NCBI GenBank assembly: GCA_032622095.1
Contig: CP136064.1
Location: 131,633,129-131,697,128, forward strand
Length of the DNA: 64,000 nucleotides
Direction of reading: 5' to 3'
From: Siphonodentalium dalli
Taxonomy: Eukaryota > Mollusca > Scaphopoda > Gadilida > Siphonodentaliidae
This document shows, piece after piece, positions 45,320 to 57,780 of this stretch. Every line of letters starts with the position of its first letter. Within the stretch, counting starts at the first letter, position 1. The notes under the pieces were generated by a model. That model saw nothing but the letters and a program-made list of their open reading frames with translations, ran no database searches and was not told where the DNA came from. The translations under genes were made by a program, and so were the position numbers.

Positions 45320-46020
45320 TAGTATATATGTTCTTACGCGGACACCGGTGTGCCCGCGGTCCGTGTACTATATATATTCATTTTTAAAAATATTTAATAG
45401 TTAATAGTTTATCAAAAATATGACGCAAATATAATAAATGTATGTATGATATTAGATCCACGTGGGTGGATTATGATCATATGCACTGGGGGCCACCGCT
45501 CCTGCTGAATCCGTCAGAAATCGCATAATCGTCCGGAGGATTGAACAATCAGAAATTTATCATTTCGTTTTCCACATTTTACCGTAACCTGCATGCGGCG
45601 ATAAAGTTTGTTTTTAGACCAGAAATGGGACATTCCAATGGGTAAACCATAGTTTTCTGGTAAGTTTGTTATCTCCGGGACACGAAAATGCGAACATATC
45701 TGAACAGGTTTACAGGTGGCACATAAAAGACAAGCACACGGTGGATCCAGTCGAAATTTTTATGGCTCCAGTTCGAAAACGAACAAACATGATAAGCTCC
45801 AGTGCGCACCGACGATAAATAATTTCGATATTGCACATAATCCATCGAGAATTTAGTAGATTATTTATAGGCGTTATAGCCGAGCATAATGACATTTTAT
45901 CTAATATTTGTGTACAAATTTGTCTGCGCTTTGCAGAGCAAATATAGATGTTACCATTGCAAAAACCACAGTGTCCCCAGAAACGTGGCAAGTCGACGCC
46001 GCTTTGTTAAAGAAATAATT
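45320..46020. other. Unassigned DNA
   Basis: No gene or named repeat is seen. A palindrome ACACCGGTGT lies near 45342. Confidence 0.4.
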
Positions 46021-46920
46021 TTTTTTTTTTGAAGTCGAAAGGGTTAATAATTCCGTAAAGAAATATTTTTTCCGTCATCTATATACATGATGCACATCTC
46101 CAATGTGTGGGTAACAATACTCTGAAGTTTCAAATATCTACGATCAAACTGTAGGAGGAGTTGATTACACCATGAAGGTACCCTCATACAGAAAATTATA
46201 AAAATGTTTTTCAAAATCGAAAGGCCCATAATTCTGGGAAAAAATAATTGGATCAAACTCAAATTCGAATTTGACCTGTATTTTGATATGAACGACCCAC
46301 AAAAAAAAACAGAATTTCCAATTAAACAATCCAAACGAGTTATCATCCGGAAACTAAAGAAACAAGAAGAAAAATTTAATTTTCTAAGTGAAAAAATCAT
46401 CGGATCAAACTCAAATTCAAACTTGACCTGTATTTTGATATCAATGACTCACAAAAAACGGAATTTTCAATTGAACAGTCCAAACTTCAGTTATCATCCG
46501 GAAACCAAAGAAAAAAGAAGGAAAATTGAATTTTCTAAGTCGAAAAAAATCCATAACTCTAGGAAAAATCATCGGATCAAACTCAAATTCGAGTTCAACC
46601 TGTATCTTGATATGACTGATCCACTTGAAAACGGTATTTGCAATTAAAGCATCCAAACTTAGATATCATCCGGAAACCGAAAAAGTGAGAAATTTTCTAA
46701 GTAAAAACAAAGTTGAAAAAAAGGGAAATAACTCAATAAAAGAACATCGGATCAAACCCAGAATTGCAGAGCACCTTTGTTCTTGGTTGAGATACCTACA
46801 TACCAAGTTTCAATCAAAATCGGATGATCAATTCTGGAGTTATAACTCCGGACGGACGGACGCATGCACGGACGGCCAGACGGACGCGGCTGATTACAAT
46901 AGTCCCCAAAAAAAAAAAAA
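46021..46920. repeat. Degenerate 150-175-bp tandem repeat with GGACGGAC tail
   Basis: The markers 'ggatcaaactcaaattc' (46250, 46403 and 46575), 'gacctgtattttgatat' and 'tcatccggaaac' define at least three diverged units. The last unit ends in 'accaagtttcaatcaaaatc', 'ttataactccggacggac' and an A-run at 46907. The lysine-rich open frames here are by-products. It resembles widespread marine invertebrate dispersed repeats (inference). Confidence 0.65.
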
Positions 46921-47837
46921 TTCGGGAGATAATAAGGCGGCTAATTGTCCCTTTATATGCAAACCTGACATTTGGCATGCATGGCCAGTGTATGCCAATT
47001 ATGAAGACTGATTTGTTTCCGACAAATCAATCACAATGGTCGACATATTCAAAATGGCCGCACTTTTACGAAATGGCCGCCGTTTTCAGCTTTTATTCAA
47101 CGTATACGACGAATGTGACTTCTATTCCTAATTGAAAATGTTATAAAGGGTGTTGTAGGATGGCCGCAAGACTCCATTTACACACCCCCCTCAAATTGGG
47201 CCCAATCCAAAATGGACGCCGTCAAGAGGGATTCAAATGGGGAACCCATGCCAGTTCTCGGCCCTTTACCGATTTAGGTCGAACAATTAGTGGAGTATAG
47301 GGCTGCCCCCAATACACCCCACATATTAACCAAACACATCCGATTCAAAATGGGCGCCGCTCAGAGGGGTCCAAATATGGGACCACTGGGTTTGAACTTT
47401 ACAACTGTTGCAAATTTCCAACAAACCTGACACCACCTATAATGTTGGTATATTTCCAATTGATAGCAATTTCAGACCAAAATTTGGACTAAATATAACA
47501 AATATTTGCTAGTTGGTCTAAAGCAACAAATGTCCCACTAATTATTTGTTGGAAAATCAACAAACTAACAATTTCAACCTATAAGTGGTGTAAAACTTCC
47601 AACAAATGTTGTGTGAACTCTATAGTCCGGTCTTGGTGGTTTACAGTTGGAAGTGGACACCCCACCAATCGCGAAACACTTGGCTACGTCTCTGCTATAG
47701 TGTGCCAGATGGTTATTAATTACTACAATTTCTGGAATATCCCTCCGTGTGTGCAAGATTTTATTTAGTTAAAGGTTTTTATAATAATATATATACATGA
47801 ACTAGATCCCATCCATCTTTCCGATAAAGGCCGGTCA
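46921..47837. repeat. Degenerate repeats around AAAATGGRCGCCG
   Basis: 'atccaaaatggacgccgtca' (about 47206) and 'attcaaaatgggcgccgctc' (about 47343) head two ~137-bp diverged units. Similar words occur at 41335 (reverse) and 49337. 47400-47760 is otherwise unassigned, though 'tttacagttggaagtggaca' (47640) resembles 54985. Confidence 0.45.
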
Positions 47838-47925
47838 TAACTTAGGTGTTAACTTTAAGATGATCTTACGACCCAGACTTAAAGTTAAGACTGAAGTTAA
47901 GACCATCTTAAGTTAACACCTTGTT
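47838..47925. repeat. Inverted repeat around GTTAACTTTAAGATG
   Basis: AACTTAGGTGTTAACTTTAA (from 47839) pairs with TTAAGTTAACACC (to 47920), extending through GATGATCTTA/TAAGACCATC. It is followed by further 'cttaaagactatcttaag' echoes to 47975. MITE-like, with target site unresolved. Confidence 0.65.
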
Positions 47926-47929
47926 CGTG

Positions 47930-48544
47930 GAACGGATTTAACTCTGAAGTTTGAACTTAAAGACTATCTTAAGTACCAACTATGTCATAAGTTGCTCTCA
48001 TGAAACAGTGCGCAGTGCAATACATACTTTTTTTTTTACAATTGGACCTTTCTAGGACAACAAATATGGAATAAAATCCGACCTCATTGGCCACAATCGT
48101 TCTACAATTTGGTTGCATCTATGCCGCGGTTGCGAACCTTTTCGCTGTTGTTTCTTTCTCTGTGTAAACTGTTACGTCATGGCACGTTTGCACTGTTACG
48201 TTGCCAAAGGGAATGGTCATGATAATATTTATACGCTCGCTTTGAAGAAGAATACATTGGTCCATCGGTTAAATATCCGCAACGAAATTAATAAATAAAG
48301 TCAGCTCGATAAGTAAAATGGTCTGTATTTTTCCATATATACTCTTAAATTTTCATTTGCTGTGCGTTACCCATATTTGGGCGGTACTTTAGTCATATAA
48401 TTAAAAATACCAAATAGTCTTTATTTATCCGGGACTATTCCTTTACGTGGCCAAACAACGCATAGTTACGTGATAAGAATGTTAGTTTCGAGTCCCATTT
48501 GTTGATTTAAGTATGTTTTGTCTAGATTTTGGATCATGTAATAA
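47930..48544. other. Unassigned DNA
   Basis: No gene is recognised. The open frame at 48113-48298 has no identifiable domain. Confidence 0.4.
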
Positions 48545-48661
48545 ATAGAATCTACAACTCGTCCCCAGTTTATAGCGAAATTTACAAAACTCGTTCAGTA
48601 AATTTACAAAACTCGATTTGTAAATTCTGCTATGAACTGGGGACTCGTTGTAGATACTCTA
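48545..48661. repeat. ~117-bp hairpin element
   Basis: Arms AGAATCTACAAC, GTCCCCAGTT, ATAGC and AATTTACAAA (48547-48595) are mirrored by TTTGTAAATT, GCTAT, AACTGGGGAC and GTTGTAGAT (48616-48656). It is compact, AT-flanked and MITE-like. Confidence 0.75.
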
Positions 48662-48984
48662 TATATTAAATATATATAGATCGATGGTCGTATCTATAGT
48701 TTGAACCTTAACCGATGTGTGTCAGATAATTCAGTTACATACTGCTATTTAGATGGTCAAAAGCGACACCACGATGGTCTCAAATAGTCCATTGCCAATT
48801 GTTATTCTTATGTCTCATCGGTGTATTGATAATCGGCACTGATCGGATGTGTGTTCTTTTTGTTGTTGCAGTTACATCAGTAATTCATCACGATGATAAC
48901 CAGCATGGTAAATTCCAGATATTTAACTCGTTTGGGACGTGATTCTTTTGAGAAAACATTACTCACAGACGAGATTGTTTGCAG

Positions 48985-49690
48985 AAATGCTTACTTTTAT
49001 ATAATTTTATATCAATTTATGCGTTTATTCAATGTTGGGCCAGACCATGGCAGAATTCTTCGCGTGAAAACTCATACTATATGGGTGATCATCCGTAGTC
49101 TATAAATCTTCTATAAATTTTGGGTAGATACCACCAAATTGCGACCGGTTGCCATAGCAACCTACATGTATTAGCGGAAATTTATTATTCTGGGGGCTGT
49201 AATTCCGCTATATGACGATATGTTTTGCGACATTTTGAATCAAATATAAATGGTTTCCAAAGTTAAATGATCCAGGAATATTTTGCCAACATCTGGTACT
49301 AACCTTCCTAGAAAATCACCCATCACCGACAGAGGGCGCCATTCAAAATGGCCACCAAACCCCCGTTTTCTAACGTTAAAATGCTTACTTTTAGATCATT
49401 TTATAGCAATGTATGCGTTAATTTAATGCTGGGTCAGACTATTTGTCATGATAGAATTCTCCACGTGACAACTCATAATATACGGGTGATCATCCGTGGT
49501 CTATAAATCTTCCAAAAATTTTGGGTATATACCACCAAATTGCGACCGGTTGACATGGCAACCGATTTTCGGAAAATTATGCGTTTGGGGGCTGTAATTT
49601 CGCTATACGAGATGTCTGCATGCGACATTTTGAATCAAATGTAATTAATTTCCCAAAAATATGGTCCAGGAATATTCTTAAATTGCTATC
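48985..49690. repeat. 401-bp direct tandem duplication
   Basis: 'ctcatactatatgggtgatc' (49071) recurs as 'ctcataatatacgggtgatc' (49472). Both copies carry 'aatgcttacttttat', 'accaccaaattgcgaccggt' and 'gacattttgaatcaaa'. Divergence is moderate. The open frame at 48893-49105 overlaps the first copy only. Confidence 0.8.
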
Positions 49691-50740
49691 GCTTCTTTGT
49701 CCTTCCGCTGAAGTGGTCAAGATTCACCTGCCATGTTGATTACCACCCGACAACTTGTCTACGCGTCTACGACTTAGGCTACTAGGCGCCGACATTTTGG
49801 AACAATGACGTCACGAATCACGTCACGCGACCCTCACGTGACGCCAAAAATAGGTTACATCTTCCTGGACCCCTCACTGAGTGATCGGCCTATATATTGA
49901 ATACATGATACTATGCGCAAACATTTAATTATAAAAGATTCATTCGCTGATAACAAGTGCATGAAGTGGGAAACGGATATATCCGTTTCCCGTCCTGTAG
50001 GTAATGTTTTGGGAAACGGTTATATCCGTTTCCCGTCCTAAACGAGTTAAGGAGGTGAATATAAGGAGTCATACAAGCGAATTTCTTGCATCTATATATA
50101 TATATATGAGAACACTGAATCCAGTTCATGACACATAATGGAAATATAATATGTTCGGTTCGAATAAATACATTTGCGTACATAAACTAATGGATCTGCG
50201 AGTTTAATTTATGCCGGATATACATGTAACACCCCGACAAGAAGAGGCAAATATATGCATATAGATAGTGTGTGTTGTGTGTGTGTTTTTTTCTTTCTGA
50301 TGTTTGCGTTGCATGTATTTGGTCGGATGCAAGTTCATCTGTATGCATTGTGTCAATTTGTGTGTGAGATTTATTGTCTTTCGTTTTAATATTTTGTGTC
50401 ATATTGTCTTCCAACTGTATATGTGTTACAACTATGTTAGCTCTTCATTTCTGGAGGAAATAAAAAGATATCTATATATTTATATACTCAGAACAGTATC
50501 ATGAACTAATTATAAAACGGCATGCAACAACGCGATGTTATTTTTTTTATGTGATATCTTCTATCACCATGTACATAGTTCCCCATTTAATAGTAGGCCT
50601 ACTGGTGTGTAAACGAGCAATTACTCTAGGTTTAATTTAATCATATGTACTTTGAGCAGTTTAAAATTTTGCGCATCTACCTCAGATCACCCTCCAGAAT
50701 AATTATTTTTTAAGACGATGTTACCTAACAAAATATAAAG
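49691..50740. other. Unassigned DNA with two near-identical palindromes
   Basis: At 49968-49991 GGGAAACGGATA is followed by its exact reverse complement, a perfect 24-bp palindrome. 50011-50034 repeats it with one changed base, and both are followed by 'cgtcct'. The remainder is unassigned. 49800-49850 has repeated 'cacgtcacg' words. Confidence 0.5.
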
Positions 50741-51099
50741 CCACATATAATGTTTGAACGTTTTTTCAACATTATCGAGGGCACAAAATCCCCAAAAATA
50801 AGCTGAAATAAACACAATTTTATTGAATGCTAAGGGCATATATAAGCTAACAAAAATATGTAGCACTTTCGATAACTTTATTCAACAGACCAATAAAAAT
50901 TGACTTTTCTTTAGAGTGAACTCGTGATCAAATTTCTTGAAATCAATAACTAAATTAATGACATGTAATTTTGTCTTTATTTGAATTGCATATAAATTTC
51001 ATCTATATATGTTTCATTTTCTTGTCTTATTTTTGTGAAATTTAATGTTCTTTCAAATTTTAATACTTTGAAGTTCAAACATTATGTGGGACTTTAAAT
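50741..51099. mobile_element. ~360-bp element with ~28-bp inverted ends
   Basis: AAGCCACATATAATGTTTGA (50741) is mirrored by TCAAACATTATGTGGGACTT (51075-51094). The interior is AT-rich and non-coding. It is MITE-like, and TSD and superfamily are unresolved. Confidence 0.55.
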
Positions 51100-52022
51100 T
51101 GATTGGCATGTTGCATCGCAGCGGAAATTTATACGGACGCCCTGCATGTATAATATATGAGGCGACCGTTCCTACGAATGGAGCGATGCCTGCACACCGA
51201 AACAAGAAAGAATCTGCTCGACTCACCACTTGTGTATCTTCTTACAATTATAGAACTGTTATTTCAAAACACACTGTAATTGCCAAGCATATACATTACG
51301 AATGTCGGTAGACGTAGCACACACAATGCATATATACAATAGACATTCTGGTAGTATACATACGCGATACGGAGTCTCATTCACAATTTACTGGTCTGAT
51401 GTATGCAGGCACGTTGTTTTACTCCCGGTTTATGTCTGTCATTTGTATGCTGTTCTAAGTATCGCCCATGCGTCACTCTCACAGCAAATTAACATTTAGA
51501 TCGCACACGCACAAAGACCCATTCGACGCAATACACATGCATGATTTAAAAGCAGTTTCATTCCGCGACCCAAATTCGTCACACATATAATACGTTGTTT
51601 TCAATAAGTATTACAGAATGCCCCATGCTTATTGTGAGGCAGGATTGAGACAGCAAGCTATAGGATAGATATCCACTGCCAGAGACTCTCGGATTAACTC
51701 AGAGTATCATATACATGTTACACCCAAAGTGAAGACCATATATTATATTCCATGGAGTGACATTGGATTAATCACCATCGATTTGAATTCATTGCGACGA
51801 TAAGAATTAAACTTTATATTAAGGTAAGCAGAAATGTGTTGGGATCCTTCGTATTTTGATTTTAAGTGGTCTTTAGCAAACCATGCAACTAACAGAGTTT
51901 CCTCGATCGCCACTCAGAGAAAGGCGATATTTTGGCCTAACTCCTTCTGATATCAGTGATAATGCCCATTTGCGATAGGCTTCTGTTAATTAGGAAACTA
52001 CATGTAGGCATACTCAAATTAA
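51100..52022. other. Unassigned DNA
   Basis: No gene or repeat is identified. Confidence 0.4.
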
Positions 52023-52160
52023 AGGTATATACTCAATCCGATCAGACGCTCCTAAATTACTATTTCTTTGGCTTCGGGGGTAAAAAATATTTGATTCGAG
52101 TCGAAGCTCAGAGTGATCAGATAACGATTTTTGAATTAGCACACGAGCAATATAACCTAT
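52023..52160 (+). mobile_element. One end of the TTAA MITE family
   Basis: It follows TTAA (52019-52022). It reads AGGTATATACTCAATCCGAT and 'tatttgattcgagtcgaagc', matching the arm of the element at 14539-15008. The opposite end is not present, so this is a solo or deleted copy. Confidence 0.7.
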
Positions 52161-54119
52161 TTATTAAGAAAATGAACGTGTGCTTACTGGTTACAGTACA
52201 CCAATTATTCTCCATAGGCGACAGTGTTAATGTCCCGGGCTATGCTCGACTCCTTGTGGATGCAGGAACTTTCTAACCTAGTCAATTTTGAAGAATGACT
52301 CTTCGGACCCAATATGACCCAAAAAATTAATAGGTCCGTGTGCCTTTTCCGTCTTTAAATGTACCGCTTTTGATACTGCCCTAATTCCGCACAAAAAATC
52401 ATCACCAAATTTTCAAACATACCCCCATGAAATGCCAGGTTAATTATTTCACCCACACTGGATCAATATTCATCTAGGTATAATATTTCCATGGTGGCTT
52501 TGATTTTTTCTTGTTTTTGCATTAATTTTATCCAAATCATAATCAACCATTCAGCTGCCAGATGTGATTTTATGCTGACTTGAGTGTGGATGACAGCACA
52601 CCAAGGGGGGGGGGGTAATTTTTTATATTTGTGTACTATAACCTACTGGTGCGATCCAATACATTATTTCCAACTGTCCATTACGTTCGGATGGGGGCCT
52701 GTATTAGTAATTTAATGTCATTTTTGACGAGCCAATTTACCCCCCTAAAATCGGTGGACATCCGGAAGGGGGGGGGTGTGAAAAGGAAAACGGTCTGCCG
52801 TGTTTTATGCATCTTATAATTTTTGGGGTACCCTTCCCGAACGGGCAAATACAAATATTTTGTTTGCATACTATCCTAAAATTTGCTAATTACCAGAAGT
52901 AGGACAACTTGTTGAGTTTGATAGTTAATTTATGAGTTTGTAGAATATATCGCATGCAGGTTTTGGTACATGGTACTATGTCTATAAATGGTTTTGGTAC
53001 ATGGTAATATGTCTTTAAATTCGCAGAAAATGATTTCGACAGACATCCCCTTTCTTGGCGCAAAAATACACCAAAAAAAATTCCCGAGGCGACTGAGTTT
53101 GTGACTCAGTATTCGTGTTCGTACGTTGCTTCAATGTCCGAGAACAAGGTTTAGCAAACGTTATGAATAATTCTAAATATGTGTGTATGCACTATAGCTG
53201 ACATAATAATATGCCTCCGAAATAACTGGTAATTGAAAGTGAACAAAACTTGGAAAACAAGAGACACTAAACATTGACTCTATTACATCGGCTATGCAGA
53301 GAATAGATGTATGCACAATGTAGGTACTAACAAGTCATGGGCATGACCTCAAGAGAGTTATTGAGTTAAAAGCTCTCTTAGATCGCCTTTAACCATACAC
53401 TGTCTTTATTATTTGACAAACATGATTCCTATTAGCGTATGAAGTGAAATACTCAGCGCCGCTATCCACTTCCAAGACACAGAAACTTATCGAAACATTT
53501 TCCGATAGATCTTCTTTGATTCCATCGCCGATGTTTACCGATCCATTTTGGCGCGCAGAACTCCCAGAGGTGGTTAGCAAATTTGTTCCACTGAACATCC
53601 TCCTTGAAGACGGGGCCAATTTAGACAGGAAGGAAGCTGCCTATTCCCTATTCCAATTAAACACCCTCGCATCTTCGCGGGAGATCACGTAATACTTGTG
53701 GACCGGGATTACCTCTTTTTGTGAGTTTCTTTCCCGCGGGATATTCTCGCCTTCAAAAACATAACACTGAACAATTCTTCTAGAACTTTATTCCTGTAAA
53801 CATATTTATTTCTGATGAGTCATGCAGTTAACAACACATATAATAAATTATCAACCACAGAGAAAACGGATTTGACAATAATAGGCGGACGCATGTGAAT
53901 GCGTATAGTATATGGTGTTCACATCCAAGCGGTATATACTAATTTTGGTGGTAGTGTTTTGTAAAGTAAAGAATGTACCGTGCATATTTTATGCACACAA
54001 AATGGATGCACGTAGTCAGCTCGAGGCTGGCCAAAAAGAGCGCGACAAGGAGGCTGTGGGCGTGTTGTCACATTGCGTCCAATCGTATAGTCTGTCTCAA
54101 CAGCGAGACACATGCATGC
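52161..54119. other. Unassigned DNA with poly-G tracts
   Basis: G runs lie at about 52604-52616 and 52770-52778. A short duplication, 'ggttttggtacatggta', occurs at 52961 and 52989. Overlapping open frames at 53389-53692 on both strands and 53912-54166 (+) have no recognised domain or repeat identity. Confidence 0.4.
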
Positions 54120-54370
54120 GTATTATTAGCTCACCCAGTGACTCACATTCAGATTTGTTCAACTGAGGTCACTGGGTCAAATAGTTACAAAACCAGGACC
54201 ATAACTCTTTGGAACCCTACATAGTAATTCTTAAAACGACTTCTTCTCAAGTACCATCGGACCAAACGGTTTCATATTTGGCATGAAGGGTCCTTGGGCG
54301 ACTGGGGTTCATATTTGTTCAAATGAGGTCACAGTCTCAAATATGGGCGGAACCAGGTATATAAATCAAA
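54120..54370. repeat. Dispersed repeat copy 1 ('ttctcaagtacc' family)
   Basis: It contains 'gttcaactgaggtcac', 'aattcttaaaacgacttctt' and 'catatttggcatgaagggtc', with the gaggtcac half duplicated near 54320. A diverged copy lies at 59880-60145. Non-coding. Confidence 0.6.
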
Positions 54371-55364
54371 TTGTTTGAGATTGTAACTACTTGCTCAATC
54401 TAACCAAAAAGAAAACCTTTCTACTTTAAACAAAAATGTGAATTAAATTATTTTTTTCTTCAAATTAAAATTTCAAAAACTTGCATTATAACATCCACTG
54501 GATACTCCGAATCACCACACCAAATTTGGTTGAAATCAGTCCATGGTCTGGGAGAAACACCAGGAACAGACAGATTATTCCTTGCCATTTGAAGGGTCAA
54601 ACACTCATATTACCTTGTTATTTCACATTCCCAAATGAAACTAAATTTCTCTGACAAGTCATGACTTTCACTATAAAAAATAAGCTTAATATAAACAATA
54701 AGTTTAATAAGTCAACACATGCCGCCCTCTCTCATGAGCTATTCAGTGGTAATTACAGATCATGTTATCTGCCACTGTGGGTGGGGGGGGGGGGGGGGGG
54801 TTGACCCCAACTTTGGTATTCACTGGAAAATATGTTGTAATTAGGCAACTACATTTAGAATATTTCTAACTTTATGAGGGATGGAATGTTGGAAATTTCC
54901 AACCGTTTGGGAGCATGAAGTACCAGTTGTAAAATATATAGTTTGGTCCAGTTGGGAGTCCACTGGCTATAAGTCAGGGGTTTGCAGTTGAACACCCTCT
55001 GTCCCCGGTCTGTCAAAGACGACCGTCTAGCTATGTCCCTGTTTATAACTACTTGTTTTAAAGTGATTTGACAAGTACTGAATATTGTAGTCGTCATAGT
55101 CCCAGTCTATTCCGTCTTTAAAGTCATGTGAGCACTTCACAGTCATTGTCTGTCTTGTTTTTTTTACAGTTGTTGCTATTATATGACATTTCAACGTCAC
55201 AGTTGTGTCGGACGTTTGATCTCGAATGGTTGAGAAAGGTTCATCGGTATGTGTCGATTGTTTCATATAAAAAACAATAAACAATACAAAATATATAAGT
55301 CACACATATCCGCTGATTAAAACTATGGACATTTTGAAATTCAATGATATCTATACTCTGCATT
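54371..55364. other. Unassigned DNA with a long poly-G tract
   Basis: A run of roughly 18-20 G lies near 54781-54800. No gene is seen. Confidence 0.4.
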
Positions 55365-55657
55365 GAAACCTCCTTGTGCATGATTGGTTTCACGACCAGT
55401 CACCGAATTCATTTGAAAATGTCTTCACATTTTCCTAAAATGACACACGACAAGATGGTATGCTCATATCTGGGACACCGAAAAGTGTCTTCTCGGAAAA
55501 CTATCTTCCAAAGATGTGGAATTCCCCGGACGACAAACTAAAACGTATTCCAACACGAACAATGTTCAAAAAAGATTACTCTCGAAATATTCTATCTTCA
55601 TATCAACTGAATCCCAAATGTACATACACACATTGTCCTGGCTGCAACGATGTGTAG
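55365..55657 (+). pseudogene. LINE C-terminal fragment
   Basis: The frame reads VHDWFHDQSPNSF, a stop near 55435, then PKMWNSPDDKLKRIPTRTMF and CTYTHCPGCNDV, ending at TAG. It aligns with FMHDW, FPKIWN, FKNKF and CKNKFCPDC of the LINE at 38915-40882. The RT domain is absent. Its 3' flank lacks the GGAAGAC stem-loop, so it belongs to a different lineage. Confidence 0.75.
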
Positions 55658-55714
55658 TAAGTAGTATATTATTCGTATAGCGATAACTGACATTGTATAA
55701 TAAGAGAGAAGGAT

Positions 55715-56100
55715 AAACAAGAAAACCATAGTCAGAAATGGTAACGCCCTCAAGATCATACTATTAGCCATATATACAATATAAGAACTTTAATGAGGTG
55801 TTTGTGAACAATCTTTATACAGGTAACGCCTATGCAGTTGATTATATGTGATATATTTTTTTCTGATTTCATTTAAAATAGTGGTCTGAATACGCATGAA
55901 ATAGCATGCAGAATAATAATCGGGCAAAAATTTGCGATCTTCGTAACATGATTCAAGTACGCAAACACCGAGCACGTTTCTAATCAAATTTAGTATCCAA
56001 TTACGCAAATACCGAGTATGTTTTAATCACATTTAGTCCACCACTTCCTGCGACATGGTCAGATATACTTGCTAATATACATCCTAGGAGGGCGTAATGC
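55715..56100 (+). repeat. Repeat X, copy 1
   Basis: 'aatggtaacgccctcaagat' (55736) and, further on, 'gcaaataccgagta' (55995) recur in the same order at 60333 and 60616. The GCCCTC module occurs a third time at 63082-63140 in reverse. It directly follows the LINE fragment and could be its 3' tail. Confidence 0.6.
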
Positions 56101-57300
56101 TGATCTGAGAATGGCCTCATGTAATGCTCTCCTGATATGACCTCACACACGGATTAATTAAAATACAGGTATGGTTCCATGAGGGTAAATTAAAATATTG
56201 TCACACACAGAGAAACATTATACACGCGGAGCAAGCAACACGCACAATAAACAGCGCGACTGTAGCTGGGCATTTCGCTTCTCGGTGAGGTTTTGATGCG
56301 TCCGAACCTGAACGAAAATTGTCCGAACCTGAACGAAAATTGTTTCTGAACCTGAACAAAATCATTGGAAATATTGCGAATCTGAACCTGAACATTTTGA
56401 AATTTTCAAAGGTCGTTTTTCGGAGTTAGACAATAAAAATATTGCCGGTTATGCATTCCGAAGATGTGTGGTAGCATAATCTACTCTGGACAATACATAA
56501 ATTTGCGGATCCATGAGCCCATGGCCAAAAAATTACGAAAAAGCGAACATTTCGCCACCTTGATAAAATTTCGAAAATTTATGACGACTTGACACTCCAA
56601 ATACAACATTTCGCATGCCTGTCATGGGAAAGGCATGTTACATATGTGTTGGGCATACAAATTCCCACATAACTGTTTAAAGGTGTATCACCGAAAGATG
56701 TCGTTAATTGACGCTTGAAGACAATATATACACTTACCGTTTATCCTGTCCACTAGCTGGGCGCCGCCATCTTGAAACGTCCAAACCTAAACGGGTATCC
56801 GACAGTGATATATGGCAACATGCGATGCTATTGTATGATGTATACATGTAGAATGACATGTCCGTGACATTTCTAACATGCGGGAGCTGGAGTATAGTAG
56901 ATATGCAATTACACAAATATTCGCCTCTATCACATTCTGGTGGTTATAATTATTTCACACAGACGTGGGAAATTAATGGACTGTCCAATTATGCAAAAAC
57001 AAAAAAACACACAAAAATTATAACGCAGAACGCTCTCTAAACCACAATCAGAACGGGACCCGTTCCTTCCCCTTGATACGTAATTTCTTTCATTGTGTGA
57101 CTCTGTTCAATGCATATGCCATCTGAAAATATGTGTCCATACGTATTTCAAGCAAGGTGTCCGTGTTGGTGAATTAACGTAACAACAGAAAAATGAGCAA
57201 TTACTTGATTTCATATGTAATCGTTGTTGCAGTATTTCACTGTTCACAAAACACTTTAATACATATGACTATACATGTATAACAACACGTAATAGGCATT
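56101..57300. other. Unassigned DNA with a short 21-bp repeat
   Basis: Near 56298-56395 'cgaacctgaacgaaaattgt' is repeated two to three times with degeneration. No gene is seen. Confidence 0.4.
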
Positions 57301-57780
57301 ATCATTTGTGTCAGTGATTGCCAGGTGTCAGTGATTTCTACGTGTAGTTGAATTATTCGACAGGGAAATAACTTCATTGCACGTAGAAACCACCGTCACT
57401 GACATTACATTCCCCAATCCGTGTATATTTCACAAATTCGGATGGCATATTATACTACGCACCTGTCCGACTAAGTCACTTCGACCCTATGTTATCATTT
57501 TAAAAGTATTTCATTGAATACAAAACAGTTCTTACGTTAATACATATCGCACATGTAACTAAATACATGACAATAGATTCGAGGCGTTTGTCAATGCTAA
57601 CATCAAGATGATGTACACGATTTTGGGCATTCCCTTATTGTTATCTGCTCAATGAGTAACGGGATATATGAGTGTTTGTCGGGCGTCAAATATTTATCGT
57701 GCAGTTGAATCATTCCACCCACAAATCACTCCACGGCAAATAAAAACCACCGTCACCGTACAGTAACTGACAAACTTTGC
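57301..57780. repeat. Two diverged copies of an inverted-repeat segment
   Basis: GTCAGTGATTTCTACGTG (about 57328) faces CACGTAGAAACCACCGTCAC (about 57379). A related segment, 'cgtgcagttgaatcattcca' and 'aaaaccaccgtcaccgtaca', lies at 57700-57765. MITE-like, with boundaries unclear. Confidence 0.5.

Noticed and set aside
44734-45387. 217-codon open frame as a gene
   Set aside because: It lies in the ~120-130-bp repeats of a type C Helitron and continues past its CTAG end.
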